Shown here: positions 9,907 to 17,132 of the stretch, piece after piece
Numbering within the stretch: the first letter of the stretch is position 1
Layout: the number at the start of each line of letters is the position of its first letter
Assembly (NCBI GenBank): GCA_964390495.1
Contig: CAYMIN010000008.1
Location: forward strand, 103,769 to 167,768
Source: UBA11051 sp964390495
Lineage (GTDB): Bacteria; Armatimonadota; Zipacnadia; Zipacnadales; UBA11051
Direction: 5' to 3'
DNA: 64,000 nucleotides
Notes under the pieces: generated by a model
The model's input: only the letters and a program-made list of their open reading frames with translations
What the model was told of the DNA's origin: nothing
Database searches by the model: none
Position numbers and translations under genes: made by a program

Positions 9907-10353
9907 TTGAAGAGATACGTGCTTATCGGCTGTCTGATAGCGATTATCAGTTGGGGTGTAGGTGGTGTCATTGACAAAGTGGCGCTTAACACCATGTCGG
10001 GGATGTCGCCGCTGACGGCGCAGTTCTTCCGTTTCGCCGTCGCCACGCTGGCGTTGTGGATATGCGGGGCGTTCACCGGCTTCTACGGCCAGGTGTGCCG
10101 CTTGAGCCCTCGCGCCTGGCTCTACATTGTCCTCAGCGGCCTTTTCGGAGTTGGGGTCGGGGGAGCGACATACCTGTTCGCGGTGCAGCTTGGTGAGGTC
10201 TCGGAAGTCGCGGTGTTTACTTCGGGCTATCCGGTCCTGACGGTATTCCTGGCGGCCCCGTGCCTGGGCGAGAAGCTGACGTGGAACAAACTGGTCGGCA
10301 CTCTCATGGTTGTCGGCGGCCTGATGATGCTCTCCCTCTTCAACGGCGTCTAG
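9907..10353 (+). CDS. Half-size EamA/DMT-superfamily transporter, paralogue
   Basis: A 148-aa protein with about five membrane segments. It is clearly paralogous to 9061-9519: WGVGGVIDKVALNTM matches WGVGGVFDKLALNAM, and AVFTSGYPVLTVFLAA matches VVFTSAWPLVTVFVAA. It uses a TTG start (9907) preceded by GAAGGGA. With one EamA repeat each, the two products could act as a heterodimer, as known for paired small multidrug-resistance proteins; this is inference. It converges on rsmI with only 13 nt between the stops. Substrate unknown. Confidence 0.8.
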   Translation: MKRYVLIGCLIAIISWGVGGVIDKVALNTMSGMSPLTAQFFRFAVATLALWICGAFTGFYGQVCRLSPRAWLYIVLSGLFGVGVGGATYLFAVQLGEVSEVAVFTSGYPVLTVFLAAPCLGEKLTWNKLVGTLMVVGGLMMLSLFNGV

Positions 10354-10366
10354 CGGACTTGCCGTC

Positions 10367-11248
10367 CTATTCCTCTGCCGATTCCTCTACTACGTCCAGC
10401 GCCATCTGGTACGCCGTGTTGCGCGACATCGAGGTCAGCCTCGCTACAACGTCGGCCGCGCTCTTGACCGACACGCCGGATTCGAGAAGCTGCTGCAGCG
10501 TCGCCCGAACCGCTGCTTCATCAACCGCGGCTTCGCTGACCTCGTCGCCGGCCTCAATGACTATCACGAACTCCCCACGCGGCTCATTCTCGGCAAAATG
10601 CCGGGCAAGCTCGGCGAGCGGCCCGCGCACGAACTCCTCGAACTTCTTGGTAATCTCGCGGCCCACCACCGCATATCTGTCGCCGGCGATTCCAGATAGC
10701 TCCTCCAGCGTGGGCCGCAGCCGCTGCGGAGCCTCGTAGAGCACCACGGTCCACGGCTGGGAGGCGACGAGCCTGAAGAACTCCGCCCGCTCTCGGCCCT
10801 GGCGCGGCGGATAGCCCAGAAACAGGAAGCGGTCGGCGTTGATACCCGAGGCGCTGAGGGCGGCGGTAAGGGCGCTGGGACCGGGGATGGGGCAGACGGT
10901 GATGCCGGCCTCCACGGCGGCTCTGACCAGCTTCGCCCCGGGGTCAGAGACTGCCGGCGTTCCGGCGTCGCTGACATATGCCACAATCTGGCGCTGGCGC
11001 AGGCGCTCGATGATCCGCTCCAGCTTGGCCGCCCCGCTGTCACCGTGGAAGCTCTCGGTCGGCTTCTCGATGCCGAAGTGTGACATCAGCTTGGCGATGC
11101 GGCGGGTGTCTTCGGCGGCGATCAGGTCGGCGTATTGCAGGGCCTCCAGGGCCCGCTCGGAGATGTCGCTGAGGTTGCCGATCGGGGTCGCCACGATCAG
11201 CAGCAGTCCGGACGATCGCGGACGGGAAGACGCGGCTATGGCCTTCAC
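10367..11248 (-). CDS. rsmI: 16S rRNA (cytidine(1402)-2'-O)-methyltransferase
   Basis: SAM-dependent 2'-O-methylation of C1402 in the ribosomal P-site region. The tetrapyrrole-methylase fold shows LLLIVATPIGNLSDISERAL near the N-terminus, then AEDTRRIAKLMSHF and VSDAGTPAVSDPG, all diagnostic of RsmI. At 293 aa it is the usual length. The GTG start at 11248 has only a weak GAGG nearby. It is the last gene of a probable minus-strand operon parvulin-nadE-rsmI, 20 nt after nadE. Confidence 0.93.
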   Translation of the reverse strand: MKAIAASSRPRSSGLLLIVATPIGNLSDISERALEALQYADLIAAEDTRRIAKLMSHFGIEKPTESFHGDSGAAKLERIIERLRQRQIVAYVSDAGTPAVSDPGAKLVRAAVEAGITVCPIPGPSALTAALSASGINADRFLFLGYPPRQGRERAEFFRLVASQPWTVVLYEAPQRLRPTLEELSGIAGDRYAVVGREITKKFEEFVRGPLAELARHFAENEPRGEFVIVIEAGDEVSEAAVDEAAVRATLQQLLESGVSVKSAADVVARLTSMSRNTAYQMALDVVEESAEE

Positions 11249-11268
11249 ACCTCGCTACTTGCTGCGGT

Positions 11269-12063
11269 CTAGCTGTTCACCCAGCAGTCACAGACATCGC
11301 AGGCCTTGGGCATCCGCCGTTTGAAGGCATTGCGCTCGACCAGGGCAAACACACGCTCCACCGCCTCAGCCTTAGCGCCCTCGGCGGCTATGGCTTCGGC
11401 GTCTTTGCCCAGTTCGAGCATGTTATACAGGATCCAGTCGGCCTGCTCGTAACTCAGGCCCAGTTCCCCCTCATCGGTCTGTCCCGGCCACAGGTCGGCT
11501 GAGGGCGCTTTATCAATGATTGCCTGCGGCACGCCCAGATACGCTGCGAGCTGTCGCACCTGGGTCTTGTACAGGTCCCCAATCGGGACAATCCCGGCGG
11601 CCATATCGCCCCACATGGTCGTATAGCCCAGCATCCCCTCGGTCTTGTTGCCGGTGCCGATGACCATGGCGTGGTGCACTTTGGCCATATCGTAGATGAC
11701 GCTCATGCGCTCTCTGGCCATCTTGTTGGCTCGCCGAATCTGGCCGGCCTCCGGGAAGCGCGCGAAGTAGCTGTCTATCTGCGGCGTGATCTCGATTACC
11801 TCGAAGGCGACACCGAGCTCGGCGGCCACCAGGCAGGCGTGCTCCTGACTGGTCGGGTTGCTGGTGGCATAGGGCATGTTATAGGCCCGGAAATTGTCGG
11901 GGCCAATCGCACGGAGGGTCAGATACGCCGACACCGCCGAATCCAGGCCGCCGGACAGCGCGATCACCGCACCATCGAGGCCCGGCTGTGCGATGGCCTC
12001 GCGGATGAAGCCGGCGATCCTGTCGGCAGTCGCCTGTTCGTCTATGGCCAGCTCTTCCAGCAT
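11269..12063 (-). CDS. nadE: NH3-dependent NAD(+) synthetase
   Basis: Final step of NAD synthesis: amidation of deamido-NAD using ATP and ammonia. The PP-loop SGGLDS is at residues 37-42, and GTGNKTE and PSADLWPGQTDE follow in order, all conserved in NadE. At 264 aa there is no glutaminase domain, so ammonia is the direct nitrogen source or is supplied by another protein. Odd feature: after the usual KRRMP end the protein continues with KACDVCDCW, a cysteine-rich tail of the kind that might bind a metal. It lies between the parvulin (17 nt) and rsmI (20 nt) genes on the same strand. Confidence 0.93.
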   Translation of the reverse strand: MLEELAIDEQATADRIAGFIREAIAQPGLDGAVIALSGGLDSAVSAYLTLRAIGPDNFRAYNMPYATSNPTSQEHACLVAAELGVAFEVIEITPQIDSYFARFPEAGQIRRANKMARERMSVIYDMAKVHHAMVIGTGNKTEGMLGYTTMWGDMAAGIVPIGDLYKTQVRQLAAYLGVPQAIIDKAPSADLWPGQTDEGELGLSYEQADWILYNMLELGKDAEAIAAEGAKAEAVERVFALVERNAFKRRMPKACDVCDCWVNS

Positions 12064-12080
12064 CGCTTCGCCAATCGCGA

Positions 12081-13772
12081 CTAGGGGATGTTCATCGGCA
12101 TAAACGGCATGCCACCGCCCATGCCCGTCTCGCGGACATATTCCAGGTACTCGTCAATCCACTTCTGTTCCTTGGTGGCCAGGTCGTCTTTGTTCATTTC
12201 CTCGAACTGCTGCTTGAGTTGCACGTGCGTTCTGTAATCCTTCTCGATGTACGACCGCGCCCAGTCCGAAGCCGACTTGAACGAGCTAATCGCCCTTTCC
12301 TCGTCGCCTTTATCCAGCAGCAACTCGCCCAGCCTCATATGCGCGCGCGGCGAGGTCGCCCCCTGCTCGCTGGCCGTGATACTCTCCAGCATCGTGATTG
12401 CCTGCTCCAGTTGGCCGGTCTCCTCATAAATCTCGGCCAGTTCGTAGGCCGCCACGATGTTCTCCGGATCGCTGGCCACAGCCTGCTCAATGTATTTCAC
12501 ACCTTCGGCGGTCTTACCCTCGTCGAGCAGTTGGTAGGCCTTCAGCTCCGCATCAATGATCTCGATATCGGCCTGCTCCTGCAATTGCTGCAGGTATTCT
12601 CCCCAGGCCCGGTACCTGGCCTGCGCCAGCGCCTGCTGCCGGTATCGCTCTTTGTCTTCCTCGAAGTCATCCGGAATCTCCGCGCGCCGGTCTTCGACCT
12701 TGATTATGTGATAACCGAAGCTGGTCTCGATCACCTCGCTGACCTGTCCCGGCTTCAGCGCGAAGGCCGCTTTCTCGAACTCAGGCACCATGCGGCCTTT
12801 CCTGAACCAGCCCAGCTCACCGCCCTCTGCGGCATTGCTGTCATCGTCGCTGTACTGCTTAGCCAGCTTGGCGAAGTCGGCGCCGCCCTTGATCTTGCCC
12901 AGCAATTCCTCCGCGAGCGCCTTAGCTTTCTGTTTGGCCTGCTCCTCGGAGATCTGCTCCTCGACGCGGCTTTTGGGCTCCTCGGTTCTCTCAGCCGCCT
13001 CTTTGGCCTTAGCGCCTTCAGCTTCTTCGTTTGAGGCCTTGGCGGCTTGGTCGTCCGTGGCCTCGGCCTGCTTTTCGTCTTCCCTCATGCCGGCGGGCGT
13101 AATCAGAATATGTCGCGCCTTGACCTCGGTGAAGCTGTCCTTGAGCTGTTCGTCGCTCATGGCCGCAGCCGCTTCGACTTTCTCCTTGAGCTTGGCTAGC
13201 TGCAGATTGGTCCTGAACGTGTCCTCATCCGGCAAAGCCTTGCGGATACTGTCGCGCAGTTGTTCCAGGGAGATCCGCTTGCGCTCCAGATAATCGCGTA
13301 GCGACTTCTTATCCGGAAAGCGCCGCTGCAGTTCCTCCTCGACCATCTGGTCTTTCTCAGCCTCGACGTCCTGGTTCGTGATCTTGATATGTTCGCGCTT
13401 GGCCGCCTCCTGCTGAAGCTGCCGGCTGATTATCCCTTGCAGCACGTTAGTTTTCAGAAAGCGCATCTCGGTCGGGTCGAGCTGTTGGGCGAAGCGCCTC
13501 TCGGCCAGAGCGAACTCCATGTAGTAATCCTGACGCAAAACCTGCTTGGAGTTGATGGTGGCGACTATGTTGCTGAGCTGCTTGGGTTTCTGGCCGGCGG
13601 CCTCGCGGGCCGCTCGCGACGGCGGCCCGAAGGAGAAGTAGGTACCGATCAGCAGCGCGATGATTATCAACACGAATATCATCATTGCCGGACTCAGCAG
13701 TTCCAGCCGGCGTTTGCCTTTGCCGACCTTAACGGGTCGGCTGAAGAACTTCCGCATGCGCATAATGGACAT
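12081..13772 (-). CDS. Membrane-anchored SurA/PrsA-like peptidyl-prolyl isomerase with TPR tail
   Basis: Extracytoplasmic foldase. After a basic N-terminus there is one membrane anchor (about residues 27-47), a SurA_N-like helical chaperone region (about 65-215), a parvulin rotamase (about 216-363; ARHILITP, GGELGWF, FGYHIIKVEDRR) and two or three TPRs (about 410-520). The rotamase is unusual: directly after its first strand (ILITPAG) about 50 residues of Ala/Glu/Lys-rich low-complexity sequence (229-280) are inserted before the helix that normally follows. The C-terminus is Gly/Met/Pro-rich. It probably assists folding of secreted or outer-membrane proteins. First gene of the operon with nadE and rsmI. 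ATG 13772 is preceded by GAGGAG at long spacing. Confidence 0.87.
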   Translation of the reverse strand: MSIMRMRKFFSRPVKVGKGKRRLELLSPAMMIFVLIIIALLIGTYFSFGPPSRAAREAAGQKPKQLSNIVATINSKQVLRQDYYMEFALAERRFAQQLDPTEMRFLKTNVLQGIISRQLQQEAAKREHIKITNQDVEAEKDQMVEEELQRRFPDKKSLRDYLERKRISLEQLRDSIRKALPDEDTFRTNLQLAKLKEKVEAAAAMSDEQLKDSFTEVKARHILITPAGMREDEKQAEATDDQAAKASNEEAEGAKAKEAAERTEEPKSRVEEQISEEQAKQKAKALAEELLGKIKGGADFAKLAKQYSDDDSNAAEGGELGWFRKGRMVPEFEKAAFALKPGQVSEVIETSFGYHIIKVEDRRAEIPDDFEEDKERYRQQALAQARYRAWGEYLQQLQEQADIEIIDAELKAYQLLDEGKTAEGVKYIEQAVASDPENIVAAYELAEIYEETGQLEQAITMLESITASEQGATSPRAHMRLGELLLDKGDEERAISSFKSASDWARSYIEKDYRTHVQLKQQFEEMNKDDLATKEQKWIDEYLEYVRETGMGGGMPFMPMNIP

Positions 13773-13944
13773 AAATTACCAGACTCCTCACGACTGTAAC
13801 GCCGGCTTGGTTGCTGCTGCTGCCGTCAGTTGTTACTGTTTGTGGATGAGCATCGGGTGGTGACGTTTTCGGCGTGTGTGTGCTTCCGCCGAGAATCCGG
13901 CCCAGCCGTTGCCTTGAGTCGTTGAAACGGGCCGCCAACGGCCC

Positions 13945-15219
13945 TCAGCCCTTCTTCCCCAGTTTCACTTTCATGGAACAGAATCGCCCGCACATCGAGC
14001 AGGCTTTCGGATCCAGACTGCCGCGCTCCCCGCGCACATCAATAACGCGGCCCGGATTGAGCGCCAGTTCCCGCATCCTTTCCCAGTCCAGCGCGGCTCG
14101 CGCCCTGCTCATTTCATCATCCCAGTCGCGCGCGCCGGGGACGCCTTTGACTATATCGGCGGAGTGGGCGGCGATCCGGCTGGCCATCACACCATCCCAC
14201 ACGTCCTGCGCGTTGGGGAGTCCCAGATGCTCGGCGGGCGTCACGTAGCAGAGAAAGTCAGCGCCGGCGGCGGCACAGATCGCCCCGCCGATCGCCCCGG
14301 TGATATGGTCGTAGCCGGGCGCGATGTCGGTAGTCAGCGGCCCCAGCACATAGAAAGGCGCGCCGTGGCAAAGCTCTTTCTCCAAAATCACATTGGCCGC
14401 GATCTGGTCCAGGGGCATGTGCCCGGGGCCTTCGACAAACACCTGCACACCGGCGGCTCGCGCGCGGGCAACTAGGTGGCCCAGCACGCGCGTCTCGGCG
14501 ACTTGCCCGGCGTCGGTGGCATCGGCGACGGCGCCCGGACGCAGCCCGTCGCCCAGGCTGATGGCCGTCCGGTGCCGCAGGCAGATCTCCAGCACCTGAT
14601 CATAGTACTCGTACAGCGGATTCTCGCCACCGGTAAGTTGCATCCACCGCGCCAGCATCGAGCCGCCGCGGCTGACGACATCGCAGATCCGCTCATCTCG
14701 TTGCAGCGCTGCGACCGTTTCCTGGGTCACCCCGCAGTGCAGTGTCAGGAAATCAATACCGTCGGCGGCGTGCCTCTCCACGACCTCAAGTACCTGCTCG
14801 GCGGTGATGTCGGAGATCTTGCCATCGTCGCCCAGTTCGGCGATTACCTGATAGATCGGCACCGTGCCCATAGCCACCGGACAGGCGGCCCGGATCTCCT
14901 TACGGATTACGTCCAGGTCCCCGCCGGTGGAAAGGTCCATTACCGCATCCGCACCTGCCGTGACGGCGACCTCCAGCTTATCCAGCTCATCCTGCAATGT
15001 TGAGAGGTCGGGCGAGGTCCCGATATTGGCGTTGACTTTGGTGCGCAGACCCTTGCCGATGCCCATCGGCTTGGCCGCGCCCTCGGGCGAGCCCATCACG
15101 ACGATGCTGCCGTTCTCCAGGCCCTGGTAAATGGCCTCTGGCGCGCACTTCTCATCTTCCGCCACCGCCTCAACAGTGGCGGCCGGTATCTTGTCGTAGT
15201 CCTTCAACGGTATATTCAT
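13945..15219 (-). CDS. thiC: Phosphomethylpyrimidine synthase
   Basis: Radical-SAM enzyme turning aminoimidazole ribotide into the HMP-P pyrimidine of thiamine. The C-terminal cluster motif is CSMCGRFCSMK, with the C-x2-C-x3-C spacing of compact ThiC forms; MGTVPIYQ and FVEGPGHMPLDQI are core motifs. I choose ATG 15219 (424 aa) because AGAAGG lies just upstream; an in-frame GTG at 15240 would put that site inside the gene. At 424 aa it belongs to the short ThiC type lacking the long N-terminal domain of the E. coli enzyme. No other thiamine gene is near, and the leader does not show a TPP riboswitch. Confidence 0.94.
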   Translation of the reverse strand: MNIPLKDYDKIPAATVEAVAEDEKCAPEAIYQGLENGSIVVMGSPEGAAKPMGIGKGLRTKVNANIGTSPDLSTLQDELDKLEVAVTAGADAVMDLSTGGDLDVIRKEIRAACPVAMGTVPIYQVIAELGDDGKISDITAEQVLEVVERHAADGIDFLTLHCGVTQETVAALQRDERICDVVSRGGSMLARWMQLTGGENPLYEYYDQVLEICLRHRTAISLGDGLRPGAVADATDAGQVAETRVLGHLVARARAAGVQVFVEGPGHMPLDQIAANVILEKELCHGAPFYVLGPLTTDIAPGYDHITGAIGGAICAAAGADFLCYVTPAEHLGLPNAQDVWDGVMASRIAAHSADIVKGVPGARDWDDEMSRARAALDWERMRELALNPGRVIDVRGERGSLDPKACSMCGRFCSMKVKLGKKG

Positions 15220-15318
15220 GGGGTCTATACGCCTTCTCACGCGCTACTGGTGATTGGATTGCAGCCGGCTTGCAGCCTTGTCGTGTCGGTTGGCCGCCGC
15301 CTGGAAAAAGTGTGCACA

Positions 15319-15347
15319 ATTATAGCTTTGGCGAGTCCGCTTTGCAA
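15319..15347 (-). promoter_or_regulatory. Sigma-70-type promoter of thiC
   Basis: Read on the minus strand, TTGCAA (15347-15342) and a perfect TATAAT (15324-15319) are separated by exactly 17 nt. A start near 15312 would give a leader of about 93 nt before ATG 15219. The leader contains GC-rich, potentially paired segments but neither the CTGAGA nor the ACCTGA core of a TPP riboswitch. Confidence 0.7.
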
Positions 15348-15360
15348 GCTGCGCCGTCGC

Positions 15361-16866
15361 CTACTGCTCGTCTTCATCATCGCCGCTCGGGGCCAGTTTG
15401 CCCTCGCGCGAAAGCTCGGCGGCGCGCCGCAATCGCGCCGCCACGTCATCCCGCGCCAGCAGTTCCAGCAGATGAAACAGGCTGGGGCCGATGGTGGTGC
15501 CGGTCACTGCCGCCCGGCAGGGGTGGATCACCTTACCCGCGCCCACTCCCATCGCCTCGGCTAGGCCGCGGATAGTGCTCTCGACGGTCTCGGCATTCCA
15601 CTCCTCGAGGGCCTCAAAGCCCTCGGCGAGCCGCTCCAGGACCTCCGCGGCTCCTTCCTTATTCAGCCACTTGCTGCGGGCCCGGTTTTCGTACTCGTAG
15701 TCATCGCTGAAGAAGTAGCGCGCCCAGGTGGTGTAGGTGCTCAGCAGTTTCGCCCGCTCCTGCATGAGTCCGACGACCCGGGTGAGCCATTGCCAGCGCT
15801 CTGGGGACGGCTCTGGTTCCATCAGTCCGGCCGCCACCAGCCAGGGATGGACCCGCTCGGCCAACTCACCGGGATTCATCTGCTTCATATACTCGCCGTT
15901 CATCCATTCGGCCTTTTTCAGATCGAATACCGACGGCGCTTTGTTGCAGGCCTCCAGCGAAAAGCGATTGACGATCTCCTCCTGCGGCATTATCTCTTGT
16001 TCGTCACCCGGCGACCAGCCTAGCAGGGCCAGGAAGTTGAACATCGCCTCCGGCAGGTATCCTAGCTCCTGGTACTCCATCACACTGACTGCGCCGTGGC
16101 GTTTGGAGAGCTTGGTACGGTCCTCGCCCAGGATCAGCGGCAGGTGTGCGTAATGCGGATGCGGCAGGCCCAGTGCCTCCTGCAGTTGCAGATGCACCTG
16201 CGTATTGGGCAGATGGCCGGCACCCCGGATCACGTGGGTGATCCCCATCGCCGCATCATCAACCACTACTGCTAGATGGTAGGTGGGGAAGCCCGACTGC
16301 TTCAAGATCACCGGATCGCCGGACAGGTTGTTATCATAGACGACCTCGCCCTGGATCGTGTCATTGACGACCGTATTGCCGGTTTGTTTCATCTTGAGGC
16401 GGATACAGGGCTGGCGACCTTCGCCGGCCAGCTTGGCCCGCTCCGCTTCGCTGAGGGTTCGGCATTTGCCGTCGTACTTGGGCGGCAGGCCCTGGGCGCG
16501 CATGATTTCCCGCCGCTCTTGTACCTCTGCGGGCGTGCAATAGCACGGGTAGGCCTTGCCCTGCTCGACTAGCTGATTGACCTTCTGTTCGTATAGCTCC
16601 AGGCGCTGTGACTGGATGTATGGGCCGTAAGGCCCGCCGACATCGGGACCTTCATCCCAGTCAATCCCCAGCCATTTCAGCCCACCGTAGATCACCTGGA
16701 GAGCCTCGGGGGTGGAGCGCAGTTCGTCGGTATCCTCGATCCGCAGGATGACGGCTCCGCCGTTGTTACGCGCAAACAACCAGTTAAACAGCGCGGTATG
16801 AGCGTTACCGACGTGCATGCTACCAGTTGGTGACGGGGCAAATCGGGTCCTTATATCCTCTGACAT
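15361..16866 (-). CDS. gltX: Glutamate--tRNA ligase
   Basis: Class I aminoacyl-tRNA synthetase charging tRNA-Glu. FAPSPTGSMHVGNAHTAL carries the HIGH-type motif (HVGN), RIEDTD binds glutamate, and TKLSKRHGA is the KMSKR-type loop; the helical anticodon-binding domain follows. I start at ATG 16866 (501 aa, normal length), where the family sequence begins (MSEDIRTRFAPSPTG); the longer frame from 16899 adds 11 unconserved residues. Only one gltX is seen, so it is not possible to tell whether it is discriminating. It ends 14 nt upstream of the thiC -35 box, so the thiC promoter sits directly behind it. Confidence 0.95.
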   Translation of the reverse strand: MSEDIRTRFAPSPTGSMHVGNAHTALFNWLFARNNGGAVILRIEDTDELRSTPEALQVIYGGLKWLGIDWDEGPDVGGPYGPYIQSQRLELYEQKVNQLVEQGKAYPCYCTPAEVQERREIMRAQGLPPKYDGKCRTLSEAERAKLAGEGRQPCIRLKMKQTGNTVVNDTIQGEVVYDNNLSGDPVILKQSGFPTYHLAVVVDDAAMGITHVIRGAGHLPNTQVHLQLQEALGLPHPHYAHLPLILGEDRTKLSKRHGAVSVMEYQELGYLPEAMFNFLALLGWSPGDEQEIMPQEEIVNRFSLEACNKAPSVFDLKKAEWMNGEYMKQMNPGELAERVHPWLVAAGLMEPEPSPERWQWLTRVVGLMQERAKLLSTYTTWARYFFSDDYEYENRARSKWLNKEGAAEVLERLAEGFEALEEWNAETVESTIRGLAEAMGVGAGKVIHPCRAAVTGTTIGPSLFHLLELLARDDVAARLRRAAELSREGKLAPSGDDEDEQ

Positions 16867-16899
16867 TGCTTCTGCTCTTTCATGCACCTTGATAGGCAT

Positions 16900-17132
16900 T
16901 TACTGACTTGTTGGTATTGAGGCTTGTACTATGGTTTACACATCTCAGCAGTTGCCCCGTAGTCCGTGCCCCCCGCATATCATCCCGTAGCTCGGGCATC
17001 CCAGCACCCTCCGCGTAGTTCGGGCTTTCCAGCCCGACAGCCGTTGCCGTTGCTGCTTGCCGTTATGCCTCTCCCTGTGGGAGAGGGCTAGGGTCAGGGC
17101 TGCCGTTGCCGCATGCCGGCCCCTAAACCCGG
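16900..17132. repeat. Intergenic repeats between gltX and the 631-aa protein gene
   Basis: A 233-nt gap with no gene. It contains a decayed family-B copy near 16985-17000, a clear family-B hairpin at about 17021-17045 (GTTCGGGCTTTCCAGCCCGA) and a family-C element at 17069-17105 (CTCTCCCTGTGGGAGAG followed by GGCTAGGGTCAGGGCTGCCG). It should hold the gltX promoter, but I see no good sigma-70 match. Confidence 0.65.

Noticed and set aside
15219..15318. TPP riboswitch ahead of thiC
   Set aside because: Neither of the two conserved TPP core motifs is present in the leader.
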